From: Gilliamella sp. wkB112
GTDB taxonomy: Bacteria; Pseudomonadota; Gammaproteobacteria; Enterobacterales; Orbaceae
DNA length: 64,000 bases
Assembly: GCF_001690685.1 (NCBI RefSeq)
Contig: NZ_LZGL01000017.1
Coordinates: 496,001 to 560,000 of the forward strand
Direction of reading: 5' to 3'
Below, piece by piece: positions 18,970-29,198 of this stretch. A program made the translations under genes and the position numbers. The first letter of the stretch is position 1. Each line of letters opens with the position of its first letter. The notes beneath the pieces are model-generated. The model was given only the letters and a program-made list of their open reading frames with translations. It was not told the DNA's origin and did not search any database.

Positions 18970-19287
18970 ATGATGAAATGGAATGGTGAATATATAAGCC
19001 CTTATGCTGAACATGGTAAAAAAAGTGAGCAGGTCAAAAAAATAACTGTATCAATTCCTTTAAAAGTCCTAAAAATATTGACTGATGAACGTACTCGACG
19101 ACAAGTTAATAATTTACGCCATGCAACTAATAGTGAGTTATTATGTGAAGCTTTTTTGCATGCCTACACTGGTCAGCCACTACCATGTGATGAAGATTTA
19201 CAAAAAGATCATGATGATGGTATTCCTAAGCAAGCTCAAAAAATGATGCGTGATTTAGGTATAAATCCGGAATTATTAGAAGATTAG
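18970..19287 (+). CDS. metJ: Methionine repressor MetJ
   Basis: This 105-residue ribbon-helix-helix repressor is almost identical to E. coli MetJ over [19 protein letters not shown] (beta strand and DNA contact) and [22 protein letters not shown]. It binds MET boxes with S-adenosylmethionine as corepressor. The start at ATG 18970 gives the same length as E. coli MetJ. A TTG at 18958 is in frame but adds residues not found in relatives. It lies divergent from metB around its own operator. Confidence 0.96.
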   Translation: MMKWNGEYISPYAEHGKKSEQVKKITVSIPLKVLKILTDERTRRQVNNLRHATNSELLCEAFLHAYTGQPLPCDEDLQKDHDDGIPKQAQKMMRDLGINPELLED

Positions 19288-19327
19288 TTAATCACTGCCA
19301 AGTCAAGTGATTTAATTATTGAAAAGC

Positions 19328-19352
19328 AAAAAGGCGCATAAAGCGCCTTTTT
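19328..19352. terminator. Bidirectional terminator between metJ and rpmE
   Basis: AAAAAGGCGC (19328-19337), loop ATAAA, GCGCCTTTTT (19343-19352). The A-run and T-run flank a GC stem, so it can act for metJ on the plus strand and for rpmE on the minus strand. A second, weaker hairpin (AATCACT/AGTGATT) lies just before it, near 19291-19312. Confidence 0.9.
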
Positions 19353-19384
19353 AATATAGTTATTTGCAATCTAATTGGTAAATA

Positions 19385-19600
19385 TTATTTTTTACCGCCT
19401 ACCATTGCAAAACGTTGTTTAAATTTATCTACACGTCCACCAGTTGCAACATCACGTTGTTTCCCCGTATAGAACGGATGACACTCACCACACACGTCAA
19501 GATGGATATCGTGACCAATAGTTGAATGAGTTTTAATAACATTACCGCAAGAACAAGTTGCAGTAATCGCTGTATATTCTGGATGAATACCTTCTTTCAT
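19385..19600 (-). CDS. rpmE: 50S ribosomal protein L31 (zinc-binding form)
   Basis: This 71-residue protein keeps the zinc cysteines in TCSCGN and [11 protein letters not shown], so it is the C+ form of L31. The conserved C-terminal segment [11 protein letters not shown] is also present. In many gammaproteobacteria Zur controls a zinc-free paralogue, and a zur gene lies in this window at 44165, but no second L31 gene is seen here. Confidence 0.97.
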   Translation of the reverse strand: MKEGIHPEYTAITATCSCGNVIKTHSTIGHDIHLDVCGECHPFYTGKQRDVATGGRVDKFKQRFAMVGGKK

Positions 19601-19744
19601 AATAAACCTCTAAAATTTGTACGTATCGCTATATAGATAGCAATATATAAAAGCAAAATCTATACACCATACGGATGTTAAAAAACATGATAAGCTTGCG
19701 GATTATACGCTTGATTAAGTATATAAGCAAGTGAATGAATATTA

Positions 19745-20797
19745 TTAAACTGGTAACAGACCTATTGTCACTTGCAATTCAATTTTTTCTCCATTACGCA
19801 ACACTACTATGGGGACGATTGTGCCAGGTTTCAACTCTGCTATTTGATCCATGGTTTCTACAATAGATTTTACTGGTTTATTATCTACCATGACTAAAAT
19901 ATCATTAGCTTGGATACCCGCCTCTAATGAAGGGCCTTCTGCATTAGTCACCAAAATACCTAACATTTCAGGTTTATCACTAGGATTTTGTGTTGGTGCA
20001 AACTCCAAGCCATCAATACCAATATAACCCCGAATAACTTTACCATCTTGGATTAATTTATTCATTATTTTTACAGCTAATGAGGTTGGAATAGCAAAAC
20101 CAATCCCTTCAGGAACTTCATTACCCATATTTTTGGCAAAGGTAAGTGTATTAATACCAACCAACTCCCCTTTAGTGTTAACTAATGCACCACCAGAATT
20201 ACCATGATTAATCGAAGCATCTGTTTGAATAAAGTTTTGCCTTCTGTATGGGCTTAAACCATCACGCCCTGTTGCACTGATAATTCCCTGTGTAATAGTC
20301 TGCCCTATATTGTAAGGGTTACCTATTGCCAGAACAACATCCCCTATTTTGGGTTCGCGATTAGGATTAATGTGAATAGTAGGAATGTTAGCGGCCTCAA
20401 TTTTCAGTACAGCAATATCCACAAGCTTATCTGAACCAACAGATAAAGCTTCGAAAATACGACCATCTTGCAAAGCAACAATGATTTGTTGAGCTCCATC
20501 AATAACATGATAATTAGTAATAATGTAGCCAGATTCACTCATAATTACTCCTGAACCTAAAGGTGTAATGGAGTTATCTTGTGATTGTTGAGGTATAGTA
20601 TTAATGGAACGGCTATAAATATTAACAACTGCGGGGGCTGCCATTTTCACGGCATCAGAATAACTTAATGGATCATTATTAAAAATAGATACTGAAAAGC
20701 TAGATTGCTTTCCATTACGTAATGAAGGAAAAATAATTAATAATACCAGCGCTAAAACAGCACCAATTAATATTGGCCATAGTAGTTTTTTAAGCAT
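19745..20797 (-). CDS. degS: Periplasmic stress-sensor protease DegS
   Basis: This 350-residue HtrA-family serine protease has one N-terminal membrane anchor (about residues 4-24) and a trypsin-like domain with the triad histidine in ITNYHVIDG, aspartate in LVDIAVLKI and serine in HGNSGGALVN. A single PDZ domain follows. One PDZ plus an uncleaved anchor separates DegS from DegP/DegQ. In E. coli it cuts RseA when outer-membrane protein C-termini bind the PDZ, freeing sigma-E. It lies downstream of degQ as in E. coli. Confidence 0.92.
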   Translation of the reverse strand: MLKKLLWPILIGAVLALVLLIIFPSLRNGKQSSFSVSIFNNDPLSYSDAVKMAAPAVVNIYSRSINTIPQQSQDNSITPLGSGVIMSESGYIITNYHVIDGAQQIIVALQDGRIFEALSVGSDKLVDIAVLKIEAANIPTIHINPNREPKIGDVVLAIGNPYNIGQTITQGIISATGRDGLSPYRRQNFIQTDASINHGNSGGALVNTKGELVGINTLTFAKNMGNEVPEGIGFAIPTSLAVKIMNKLIQDGKVIRGYIGIDGLEFAPTQNPSDKPEMLGILVTNAEGPSLEAGIQANDILVMVDNKPVKSIVETMDQIAELKPGTIVPIVVLRNGEKIELQVTIGLLPV

Positions 20798-20905
20798 TTA
20801 TAATAAAGATCATAATAAATAAGTATAAATGATTTTATCATATCTAGATACAGGTTAAAATTTTTGTTTTTGTCGATGCCTATGCACCGACAATACAACA
20901 AAAAA

Positions 20906-22279
20906 TTACCGTAAAATTAGATAAATACGACTATCACCACGTATAATATTTAAAGCAATTGCTGATGGATTACTATCAATAATTTTACGTAAGTCGGCAA
21001 TAGTATTCACCCGTTCTTTATTAACTCCAGTAATAAGATCCCCTTCTTGTAAACTTAAACGAGATGCTGGTGAATTTTTAGCTATACTTTCTATTAAAAC
21101 ACCTTTTTGCCCTTTAACCTCACCATTACTTAAAGTTGCACCATCGAGAGCCACATGAAGTGATTTTGCTTCAGTTGTGGATTCATCACTATTTTTTAAC
21201 TTAACATCAACTGACAACTGTTTACCATCACGGATTAGTCCTAACTGTACAGTTCTACCGGCACCAGTCGTAGCAATTTTAGCCCGCAATTCAGCAAAGC
21301 TATTCACTGGTTTATCATCTATGGAAATAATAACATCACCTGATTTAATACCGGCAGCCTTAGCTGCTGAATCATCCATAACTTCACTAACAAAAGCTCC
21401 TTTTTGAACATCTAAATCAAATGCTTTGGCTATATCTGAAGTTAATTCGTTACCCTTTATACCAAGTACCCCTCGTTTAACTTCTCCATATTCAATAAGT
21501 TGTGAAGTTAAACTTTTAACCATATTACTTGGAATTGCAAAACCAATACCAACATTACCACCACTAGGTGCTATAATAGCTGTATTAATACCGACTAATT
21601 CACCATTTAAATTAATTAACGCTCCACCGGAATTACCTTGATTAATAGAAGCATCTGTTTGAATGAAATTTTCAAAACCATTCATAGTCAAGCCACTGCG
21701 AGCTAATGCAGAAATAATCCCCGAAGTCACTGTTTGACCAATACCAAATGGATTCCCAATGGCTACCGCATAATCACCAACACGTAATTTGTCAGAATCA
21801 GCTAACTTAATTGCTATTAATTTTTTGGCATCATCAATTTTAAGTAATGCAATATCACTTTGAGGATCTTTACCAATTAGTTTAGCTTTATATTCATGCC
21901 CATCATTGAGTACTACTGTAATTTTATCGGCATTATCAATAACGTGATTATTTGTTACAACATATCCTTTATCAGCATCTATGATTACCCCTGAGCCTTG
22001 ACCTATAAATGATCTTGATTGACTATCAGGGTAACCGAAAAATCGTCTAAACTCCTCTGGCATGTTATTTTGCATCTGTGCTGTTCCTTCTACTTTTATG
22101 CTTACTACAGAAGGTAACACAGTTTCTAACATAGGAGCTAAACTCGGTTGTTCGGTATCATTACTGTTGGTAATTGCTGGGAAAGTGGCATAGCTGCTTG
22201 GTAAAGAAACCAAACTAATACCTAAACTTAAAGCAACCAAACTTAATAACCTCTTAGATTTTCGTAATGAATTGTTCAT
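20906..22279 (-). CDS. degQ: Periplasmic serine protease/chaperone DegQ
   Basis: This 457-residue HtrA protease has a signal peptide at about residues 1-31 (ending in SSYA), catalytic histidine in VTNNHVID, aspartate in SDIALLKI and serine in QGNSGGALIN, then two PDZ domains. Its length and its place between zapG and degS favour DegQ over DegP. It degrades or refolds damaged periplasmic proteins. A hairpin with arms TTGTCG/CGACAA lies near 20874-20897, between degQ and degS. Confidence 0.9.
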   Translation of the reverse strand: MNNSLRKSKRLLSLVALSLGISLVSLPSSYATFPAITNSNDTEQPSLAPMLETVLPSVVSIKVEGTAQMQNNMPEEFRRFFGYPDSQSRSFIGQGSGVIIDADKGYVVTNNHVIDNADKITVVLNDGHEYKAKLIGKDPQSDIALLKIDDAKKLIAIKLADSDKLRVGDYAVAIGNPFGIGQTVTSGIISALARSGLTMNGFENFIQTDASINQGNSGGALINLNGELVGINTAIIAPSGGNVGIGFAIPSNMVKSLTSQLIEYGEVKRGVLGIKGNELTSDIAKAFDLDVQKGAFVSEVMDDSAAKAAGIKSGDVIISIDDKPVNSFAELRAKIATTGAGRTVQLGLIRDGKQLSVDVKLKNSDESTTEAKSLHVALDGATLSNGEVKGQKGVLIESIAKNSPASRLSLQEGDLITGVNKERVNTIADLRKIIDSNPSAIALNIIRGDSRIYLILR

Positions 22280-22328
22280 AATACAACTCTCTCGCTTATG
22301 TTAAAGAATTTAATGTTTTCGATAATGC

Positions 22329-22350
22329 TTCGCCAGATTACTCTGGCGAA
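22329..22350. terminator. Hairpin between zapG and degQ
   Basis: TTCGCCAGA (22329-22337), loop TTAC, TCTGGCGAA (22342-22350) form a perfect 9-bp stem just downstream of zapG on the minus strand. No T-tract follows on that strand, so it may be a weak terminator or an mRNA-stabilising stem ahead of degQ. Confidence 0.55.
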
Positions 22351-22365
22351 AATAGACAGTAACAA

Positions 22366-22770
22366 TTAGGATTTATTTTCATCATTTTTGAACAACCCAG
22401 ATGGGTTATCAGAATAGTCTTTAGGTTGTTTTTCAAGAGTAAGTTCTTTTGTAAGACTAGAATCATTATTGGTATCCAGATCAATCACTGGCATATCATT
22501 GCCGGAAATTAATTGTCCGGAGTTTTCAGCCATATGTTGATAAAGTCGTCGGAAATCTTTAGCCATATTATCTAATATTTCAGCACTATGTGAGAAATGT
22601 TTAACAATCATTTGTTTTTGAGCACTTAATTCTTCTTGAGTTTGCTCAAGTTCACGTTTAACTTTAGCATATTTACGGGCTTTCGGACTAATGATACTCA
22701 TAAAAATTAATCCAATAACAAAACCAATTACTAACCCAATGACAAGATAAGTCATCATATCTTTATCCAT
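22366..22770 (-). CDS. zapG: Cell-division/envelope protein ZapG (YhcB, DUF1043)
   Basis: This 134-residue protein has one N-terminal membrane helix (about residues 6-27), a coiled coil (VKRELEQTQEELSAQKQMIVKHF) and the DUF1043 signature SHSAEILDNMAKDFRRLYQHMAENS, followed by a polar tail. E. coli YhcB/ZapG links division and envelope synthesis. The zapG-degQ-degS order is that of E. coli. Confidence 0.92.
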   Translation of the reverse strand: MDKDMMTYLVIGLVIGFVIGLIFMSIISPKARKYAKVKRELEQTQEELSAQKQMIVKHFSHSAEILDNMAKDFRRLYQHMAENSGQLISGNDMPVIDLDTNNDSSLTKELTLEKQPKDYSDNPSGLFKNDENKS

Positions 22771-22829
22771 ATTTCACTCCTTGTAGTTGTTCATTATTTA
22801 ATTATATTAAATTATTTTCTTATGTTTAT

Positions 22830-23291
22830 TTATTTTGCATGGTTAGCAAGTTTTATCAATTGTTTTTTTAATTTATCTGGTGCATCTTCTGCTAATGTGT
22901 ATAACAACATAGCACTATTGTTGGTCATTATACTTGATAATTTAGCTTTATTGGATATTTGATTAACACCCTCTAATGGTTGTAATGTAATATCAGGATT
23001 AATTTGATATTGAATAGAAGATAAGGATGGTAATATTCCTTTACGCAACGCTGAAATTATATTTTCTTGTTCATATTTCAATCGAGTCAACCAGTTAGCT
23101 GAACTAACTTCAATAATTAAAATACCATGTCTATAATTTGCTACTCTACATTGCTTATTTAATGGAGCTGGCAATAAATCATTAACTAGATTAGCTAATT
23201 CACATAGAGCAAGCGTTCTTTCTTTAATCTGTAACAACGAAGAATTTCGCGTCAAAAGTGCTACTAACTTTTGTGGTTCATTTTGACGCAT
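22830..23291 (-). CDS. dciA: DUF721 protein, probable DciA helicase loader
   Basis: This 153-residue protein carries the DUF721 core: LANLVNDLLPAPLNKQCRVANYRHGILIIEVSSANWLTRLKY. In many bacteria that lack DnaC, this family (DciA) helps load the replicative helicase DnaB. In Vibrio and Pseudomonas it sits just before secA. Here it is about 17 kb from secA, between pth and zapG. Its presence predicts a DnaC-free replication start, which this window alone cannot confirm. Confidence 0.75.
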   Translation of the reverse strand: MRQNEPQKLVALLTRNSSLLQIKERTLALCELANLVNDLLPAPLNKQCRVANYRHGILIIEVSSANWLTRLKYEQENIISALRKGILPSLSSIQYQINPDITLQPLEGVNQISNKAKLSSIMTNNSAMLLYTLAEDAPDKLKKQLIKLANHAK

Positions 23292-23480
23292 AAATTATGT
23301 CCTATTTTCAATTAAAATCCCAAATCTATTTTTTGAAAAATATCTACTAATATTAAATAATTTACCTTATTTATTACTAAATGTCTTATCAAAAAAATGA
23401 ATTTACAATTTATTGAAATTATCCTATTAATTTAATAATAAGTAGTATCTAATTTTATGAGCCAATAGTTTAATCAAAAG

Positions 23481-24065
23481 CTATGCTTTAAAAGCATGTA
23501 ATCGATTCATAGCTGCGTCAATACCTTGGGATAGTAAGATATCAGTGCAACTGATTGATTCATCAATTGCTTTATCAATTAATTCTTGTTCTGATTTGGA
23601 AGGTTTATTGAGAACATAACCAACAACTTTATTTTTATCACCTGGGTGACCGATCCCTATTCTTAACCGATAAAAATTAAGATTATTACCTAATTTACTA
23701 GCAATATCTTTTAAACCATTATGACCACCATGACTTCCACCAAATTTAAGTTTAGCAATACCAGGGGTAAGATCTAGTTCATCATGTGCCACTAATATTT
23801 CTTCAGGTCTAATTTGATAAAATGTTGCCATAGCTTGCACAGCTTTTCCACTTAAATTCATAAAAGTGGTTGGTACCAATAAACGAACATCATGACCTGA
23901 AAGATTAATTCGAGAACTATAGCCAAAAAATTTAGGTTCGTTTTTTAATGGTTGATTATTTCGCTCTGCAAGTAAATCGACAAACCATGCCCCTGCATTA
24001 TGCCGAGTTGCTGCATATTCGTTACCAGGATTAGCTAACCCTACAATAAGTTTGATTGTTGTCAT
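23481..24065 (-). CDS. pth: Peptidyl-tRNA hydrolase
   Basis: This 194-residue Pth1 family enzyme has [25 protein letters not shown], which holds the catalytic histidine, together with [19 protein letters not shown] and [13 protein letters not shown]. It recycles peptidyl-tRNAs that drop off ribosomes. It lies downstream of prs with a terminator between them. ychF, its usual partner downstream in many genomes, is not here. Confidence 0.96.
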   Translation of the reverse strand: MTTIKLIVGLANPGNEYAATRHNAGAWFVDLLAERNNQPLKNEPKFFGYSSRINLSGHDVRLLVPTTFMNLSGKAVQAMATFYQIRPEEILVAHDELDLTPGIAKLKFGGSHGGHNGLKDIASKLGNNLNFYRLRIGIGHPGDKNKVVGYVLNKPSKSEQELIDKAIDESISCTDILLSQGIDAAMNRLHAFKA

Positions 24066-24112
24066 GATTTGATATTAACTATTAACATATTAACTATGTA
24101 CTTTAATTTATT

Positions 24113-24137
24113 AAAATGCCCCAAAATGGGGCATTTT
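24113..24137. terminator. Terminator between prs and pth
   Basis: AAAATGCCCC (24113-24122), loop AAAAT, GGGGCATTTT (24128-24137). The A- and T-flanked GC stem follows prs on the minus strand and would separate prs from pth transcription. Confidence 0.88.
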
Positions 24138-24154
24138 AATAGTTTAAGTGAATG

Positions 24155-25102
24155 TTAGTAATGAAACATCGCCGAAATTGATTCTTCATTACTAATACGA
24201 CGAATTGCTTCAGCAAGCATGCCAGATAATGTTAATTGGCGGACATTTTTTAATGTTTTTACTTCAGCCGAAAGTGGAATTGTGTCACAAACTATTACTT
24301 CATCAATTGCAGAATTTTTAATATTACTAACAGCTTTACCTGAAAAAATTGGATGTGTTGCATAAGCAAAAACTCGTTTAGCTCCTCGAGCTTTTAAAGC
24401 ATCGGCACCTTTACATAAAGTACCTGCAGTATCAATCATATCATCAACTAAGATACAATCTCGATCCGCAACATCACCAATAATATTCATTACTTCGGCT
24501 TCATTGGCTCTTTGACGGCGTTTATCAATAATCGCCATATCAGTATCATTAAGCAATTTAGCAATAGCTCGAGCACGCACAACTCCACCGATATCCGGTG
24601 ATACCACTATTGGGCGTTCAAAATCACGTTGTAACATATCTTCTAAGATAACAGGACTACCAAATACGTTATCAACAGGTACATCAAAAAAACCCTGAAT
24701 TTGCTCGGCATGAAGATCAACTGTTAATACCCGATCTACACCAACTGTTGATAGAAAATCAGCAACAACTTTAGCAGTTATAGGCACGCGAGAAGAACGA
24801 ACACGACGATCTTGCCTTGCATAACCAAAATAAGGAATTACCGCAGTAATGCGGCCAGCAGAAGCTCGACGCATCGCATCGATCATAACCAATAATTCCA
24901 TTAAATTATCATTAGTAGGGGCACAGGTTGATTGGATAATAAAAACATCTTCACCACGGACATTTTCATTTATTTGAACATTTACTTCTCCATCGCTAAA
25001 GCGACCAACAACAATATCTCCAAGAGAAGTATAAAGACGATTAGCTATACGCTTTGCTAGCTCAGGTGTGGCGTTACCAGCAAAAAGCTTCATATCAGGC
25101 AC
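24155..25102 (-). CDS. prs: Ribose-phosphate pyrophosphokinase
   Basis: This 315-residue enzyme makes PRPP from ribose 5-phosphate and ATP for nucleotide, histidine and tryptophan synthesis. It is nearly collinear with E. coli Prs from [15 protein letters not shown] to the end. It contains [11 protein letters not shown], the metal site [12 protein letters not shown] and the PRPP loop [14 protein letters not shown]. The last motif has Ala where E. coli has Gly. No PurR box was recognised upstream. Confidence 0.97.
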   Translation of the reverse strand: MPDMKLFAGNATPELAKRIANRLYTSLGDIVVGRFSDGEVNVQINENVRGEDVFIIQSTCAPTNDNLMELLVMIDAMRRASAGRITAVIPYFGYARQDRRVRSSRVPITAKVVADFLSTVGVDRVLTVDLHAEQIQGFFDVPVDNVFGSPVILEDMLQRDFERPIVVSPDIGGVVRARAIAKLLNDTDMAIIDKRRQRANEAEVMNIIGDVADRDCILVDDMIDTAGTLCKGADALKARGAKRVFAYATHPIFSGKAVSNIKNSAIDEVIVCDTIPLSAEVKTLKNVRQLTLSGMLAEAIRRISNEESISAMFHY

Positions 25103-25336
25103 GAGAAATCCTCAAGCATGTTATTATGATTACTCATTCGTAATCGGTTAATCTGGGTCTATAATTATATAATCATTTATGGAACATCCTCAACTATTAA
25201 TATAAAAATATATAATAATTTTTTTATATATATCACTTTAATCAATAAAGTAATAAACAATAATATGTTTTTTGATGAGACCTCAAAATCAGGTAAAATA
25301 TTTAATAACTAAAAAATTTAAACTTTAATAAATCCT

Positions 25337-26059
25337 ATGAAAAAAGTAGAAAAAGTAATGAACGAACAATTAAATTCTAATAGCAAAGACATAAAATCTA
25401 AAAGAACTATTCGTAGTTTTGTTTTACGCCAAGGCCGTCTAACTAAAGGACAAGAACAAGCTCTATCAAATTTATGGCCTATCTATGGAATTGAATATAC
25501 CCCAAATTTAGCAGTCGAGTTCAACCCAAAAGAATCAGTCATTTTAGAAATTGGATTTGGTATGGGGGCCTCATTAGTTGAAATGGCTAAAAATGCACCT
25601 AATAAAAATTTTTTAGGGATTGAGGTCCATAAACCAGGTGTTGGTGCTTGTTTAATGGCTATTGATGAAAATAAATTATCTAACTTAAAAGTTATGTGTC
25701 ACGATGCAATAGAAGTTTTAGAGAATATGATCCAGAATAATTCGTTGGATAAAGTACAAATTTTCTTTCCAGATCCTTGGCATAAAGCTAGACACAATAA
25801 ACGCAGGATTATTCAACCAAATTTTGTTGAACTCATTTTGCAAAAACTAAAAACTGGTGGTGTATTACATTTAGCGACAGATTGGCAAAACTATGCTGAA
25901 CATATGCTTGAAGTATTAAATCAAGCCGAAGGATTTGTGAATTTATCACCAACTGGAGAGTATATTCCTCGACCAGAGGATAGACCGATCACCAAATTTG
26001 AAAAACGCGGTCAAAACTTAGGCCATGGCGTTTGGGATTTACAGTTTATAAAAAAATAA
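25337..26059 (+). CDS. trmB: tRNA (guanine-46-N7)-methyltransferase TrmB
   Basis: This 240-residue protein has the SAM motif [17 protein letters not shown], the signature [16 protein letters not shown] and the C-terminal [17 protein letters not shown]. It methylates G46 in the variable loop of tRNAs. ATG 25337 lacks an obvious ribosome site, and the ATG at 25358 is an alternative start that would still keep the conserved [15 protein letters not shown]. Confidence 0.94.
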   Translation: MKKVEKVMNEQLNSNSKDIKSKRTIRSFVLRQGRLTKGQEQALSNLWPIYGIEYTPNLAVEFNPKESVILEIGFGMGASLVEMAKNAPNKNFLGIEVHKPGVGACLMAIDENKLSNLKVMCHDAIEVLENMIQNNSLDKVQIFFPDPWHKARHNKRRIIQPNFVELILQKLKTGGVLHLATDWQNYAEHMLEVLNQAEGFVNLSPTGEYIPRPEDRPITKFEKRGQNLGHGVWDLQFIKK

Positions 26060-26200
26060 TCCTAATAACCTAAATTACCAACATCATAATACTAATAAAA
26101 AATTAGGTGGTTGGAGTAATAAAATTGCCAAAATAAATTAATAAAGAAAATTGCGATTTTATATTGGCATATTTACATAAACAAAGATGGATAAAAAATA

Positions 26201-27361
26201 ATGAATAACCACTATCAATTAGAAAAAGTTGTTATACTAAGCAGGCATGGTATTCGCACACCATTACTTAATACACTTCAATTTCTCAGTAAAGTAACGC
26301 CATTTTCATGGCCGCAATGGGATCATCCTTTTGGGTATTTGACTACGCGAGGTGGTACATTAGAGTCTTATTTTGGGCATTATTTATCGTTATGGTTAGA
26401 AAAACATAATATAAAGCTTTCAGCAAATAATTCCGAATTATTTGTTTATGCTAATAGTTTGCAAAGGACCGTTGCTACAGCACAATTTTTTATAACCGGA
26501 GCTTATGCAGGGCAAGATATTGTTATACAACATAAATATCCGATAGAAAAAATGGATCCAATTTTCGATCCGAGCTTGCGCAAAGATTCTCCTGAATTTA
26601 AACAAAACGTATTAGATGACATTGATGAAGCAGATAAAATTGAATCTATCTTCAAAAATCTTGCACCTTCTTTTGAATTACTTTCTGATATTTTAGATTA
26701 TAAAAGTTCTGATTTATATGCAAAATATCGATGTAAATTAGCCGACATTCCAAATGAATTATATTTTAAGAAAGGTGAAGAACCGGCACTTCTTGGATCT
26801 TTAGCTATAGGTATTTCAGCTGCTGACGCTTTTTTACTACAATATTATGCTGACTTTCCAAAAGAACAAATAGCGTGGGGAAAAATTGATAATCTTAGCC
26901 AATGGCAACAAATTATCAATATTCGTAATCAATATATTAATTTATTATGCCAAACTAAAACACTCGCCAAACATGCTGCTGCTCAGTTAATTGATATGAT
27001 TAGTAATTTAATGCAACATAATGGCAGTAAAGTCAACTTACTTGTTGGTCACGATAGTAATATAGCATCACTACTTAGTGCTCTGCACTTTAAGCATTAT
27101 CAACTCCCAGAACAATTTGAATCAACACCAATTGGCGGTAAAGTTGTGTTACAACGCTTTCGCCACCAAACATCTGGAAAATTCTTTTTTAAAGCGGAGT
27201 ATGTTTATCAAAGTTTCGAACAACTCCATTCAGGGCAAGCCTTAGATTTAAATAACCCACCAAAACATTTCCGACTTGAACTGGAAAATGCAACAGTGAA
27301 TAGTGATGGTTTTTATGACTGGCTTGATTTTGAAAAGCGCTTAAATATCACTCAATTATAA
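26201..27361 (+). CDS. Histidine acid phosphatase-like protein without signal peptide
   Basis: This 386-residue protein of the branch-2 histidine phosphatase family (glucose-1-phosphatase Agp / phytase AppA type) has the phospho-acceptor motif VVILSRHGIRTP at about residues 10-21 and the proton-donor motif LLVGHDSNI near residue 285. Known relatives are periplasmic, but here the catalytic motif begins 16 residues from the start and the codon before the ATG is a stop, so no signal peptide can be encoded in this frame. It may act in the cytoplasm, be exported another way, or have lost its leader. Substrate unknown. Confidence 0.8.
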   Translation: MNNHYQLEKVVILSRHGIRTPLLNTLQFLSKVTPFSWPQWDHPFGYLTTRGGTLESYFGHYLSLWLEKHNIKLSANNSELFVYANSLQRTVATAQFFITGAYAGQDIVIQHKYPIEKMDPIFDPSLRKDSPEFKQNVLDDIDEADKIESIFKNLAPSFELLSDILDYKSSDLYAKYRCKLADIPNELYFKKGEEPALLGSLAIGISAADAFLLQYYADFPKEQIAWGKIDNLSQWQQIINIRNQYINLLCQTKTLAKHAAAQLIDMISNLMQHNGSKVNLLVGHDSNIASLLSALHFKHYQLPEQFESTPIGGKVVLQRFRHQTSGKFFFKAEYVYQSFEQLHSGQALDLNNPPKHFRLELENATVNSDGFYDWLDFEKRLNITQL

Positions 27362-27531
27362 TTGTTCGGATGAATACCTTTAACTTCTACTGATACTTAT
27401 TAGTAGAAGTAAACAATATTAGTATTTTATTTCGATAAACTTTTTAAAATTATATGGTAATTAGATTAATCCAACTATGCATACAAATGAATGTCTAACC
27501 AATACAAGAAATATCATTTAAAGCAAACCTA

Positions 27532-27547
27532 ATGTAATCGATTTCAA
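27532..27547. promoter_or_regulatory. GalR/GalS-like operator, distal
   Basis: ATGTAATCGATTTCAA resembles the gal operator pattern GTGNAANCGNTTNCAC, with a central CG and near symmetry. It lies 192 bp upstream of the best site. Confidence 0.5.
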
Positions 27548-27723
27548 AAATCAAAGTTAAACACCGTATTATAGCTTCTGAATAGAGTCTTATTTATATA
27601 ATAATGTCAGTATAATTCTCCGCTATTGTTTTTTAATGCATAAATAATTGTTATTCTTACCATAAAAAAATATTGAAACATTAGTCCATACTGAAACTAT
27701 TTGACAAAAAAATAATAATTAAA

Positions 27724-27739
27724 ATGTAACCGATTTCAC
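27724..27739. promoter_or_regulatory. GalR/GalS-like operator, main site
   Basis: ATGTAACCGATTTCAC matches the gal operator pattern GTGNAANCGNTTNCAC at all fixed positions except the first. It follows a TTGACA element at about 27701 and adjoins a possible CRP site. Confidence 0.65.
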
Positions 27740-27743
27740 AAAA

Positions 27744-27759
27744 TGATACATAGATCACT
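27744..27759. promoter_or_regulatory. Possible CRP site before lacY
   Basis: TGATA, six bases, TCACT compares with TGTGA-N6-TCACA (7 of 10). It adjoins the main GalR-like operator, as expected for a catabolite-controlled galactose operon. Confidence 0.4.
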
Positions 27760-27822
27760 TTTTTTGACAATTTTTGATGATACGATCCCCATCAAAGTAT
27801 AGCTTTTTATGTTTGCATTACT

Positions 27823-27838
27823 ATGTAAACGATATCTA
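27823..27838. promoter_or_regulatory. GalR/GalS-like operator, proximal half-site
   Basis: ATGTAAACGATATCTA keeps the left half and the central CG of the gal operator but not the right half. It lies 44 bp before the lacY start, comparable to an internal operator. Confidence 0.4.
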
Positions 27839-27881
27839 AATAAATGAGTAATCATTTAAAGATTAGCAAAGGACGTTCATT

Positions 27882-29150
27882 ATGAATCAAACAATTAAGT
27901 CAACATTACATAATAAAAATTATTGGATATTTAGTATCTATTTCTTTCTCTACTTTTTTATTATGGGTGCTTATTTCCCATTTTTCCCTGTATGGCTAAA
28001 AATGAATGGATTAGATGAAGCTAATACTGGATATGTTTTTTCGTTTATTTCCTTATTTGCTCTTTTCTTTCAACCTTTATTTGGATTAATTTCAGATAAA
28101 CTAGGACTAAAAAAACATCTCCTTTGGATTATTACTTTACTACTTGTTCTATTTGGACCATTTTTTATTTTTGTCTTAGGCCCCTTACTTCGCTTAAATG
28201 TTACAGTTGGAGCAATTGTAGGTGGGTTTTACCTTGGAATGGTATTTAGTGGCGGAGCACCAGCAATTGAAGCTTTCGTAGAAAAATTAAGTCGACGTAG
28301 TGGTTTTGAATTTGGTCGCGCTAGAATGTTTGGTTGCTTTGGATGGGCCATTTGTGCTTCATTTGTTGGTATTATGATTTCCAAAGATGTAAATGCTGTT
28401 TATTGGTTATGTTCTGGATTTGCTTTAGTCTTATTATTTTTAGTAAAAATAGCGGATCCAGAAAAAAACTCGACAACAGAAGTTATCGAACAAATGGGAT
28501 TAAATAAACCAGAACCATTTAATTTAAAACTTGCTGTCGATTTACTTAAAATGCGCAAAACATGGTTCTTCATGCTTTATATTGTTGGTGTTGCTTGTAC
28601 TTATGAAGTATTTGATCAGCAATTTGCAAATTTTTTCACCTCTTTCTTTTCGAGTGAACAAATAGGTCGTGAAGCATTTGGGTATGTTACAACACTTGGA
28701 GAATTTTTAAATGCTACTGTTATGTTTTTTGCCCCACTTGTCGTTATGAAAATAGGTAGTAAAAATACATTACTGATTGCTGGAACAATTATGTCAATAC
28801 GTATTACAGGATCTGCATTCGCCACTACGGCTGTTGAAGTAGTAATCTTAAAAACATTACATATGTTTGAAGCACCGTTATTATTAGTTGGTGCGTTTAA
28901 ATATATTACTAAACATTTTCCTATTAGGTTATCTGCAACTGTTTATCTAATTGCATTTTGTTTTGCAAAACAGTTATCAATTATGTTTATGTCAATCTTT
29001 GCTGGTTTAATGTATGTTAAAATAGGATTTGAAGGAGCGTATTTAGTACTTGGGTTTATTGCGTTTAGCTTTACACTTATTTCTTCCTTCACATTATCAG
29101 GGCGAGGTCCTTGGGATCTATTTAAAAAAAATAATAGTCAGCAATCGTAA
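27882..29150 (+). CDS. lacY: LacY-type galactoside:proton symporter
   Basis: This 422-residue, twelve-helix permease is very close to E. coli LacY. The residues needed for sugar binding and proton coupling are present: Glu130 and Arg148 (E. coli 126 and 144), the glutamate in [12 protein letters not shown] (269), the arginine in SIRITG (302) and the histidine and glutamate in LKTLHMFE (322 and 325). It heads lacY-galETKM. No lacZ or alpha-galactosidase gene adjoins it, so the galactoside imported must be split by an enzyme encoded elsewhere. Confidence 0.93.
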   Translation: MNQTIKSTLHNKNYWIFSIYFFLYFFIMGAYFPFFPVWLKMNGLDEANTGYVFSFISLFALFFQPLFGLISDKLGLKKHLLWIITLLLVLFGPFFIFVLGPLLRLNVTVGAIVGGFYLGMVFSGGAPAIEAFVEKLSRRSGFEFGRARMFGCFGWAICASFVGIMISKDVNAVYWLCSGFALVLLFLVKIADPEKNSTTEVIEQMGLNKPEPFNLKLAVDLLKMRKTWFFMLYIVGVACTYEVFDQQFANFFTSFFSSEQIGREAFGYVTTLGEFLNATVMFFAPLVVMKIGSKNTLLIAGTIMSIRITGSAFATTAVEVVILKTLHMFEAPLLLVGAFKYITKHFPIRLSATVYLIAFCFAKQLSIMFMSIFAGLMYVKIGFEGAYLVLGFIAFSFTLISSFTLSGRGPWDLFKKNNSQQS

Positions 29151-29198
29151 GATAAACCAAACTTCGCTAGGGACATAACAACATATTAAGGTTTAATT

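Larger units (their letters stand above)
27362..27881. other. 520-bp regulatory region before the lacY-gal operon
   Basis: No gene is supported here. The stretch is very AT-rich and holds three GalR-like sites (27532, 27724, 27823), a possible CRP site (27744) and TTGACA elements at about 27701 and 27764. It is long for a promoter, and the distant operator at 27532 could allow DNA looping. Confidence 0.6.
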
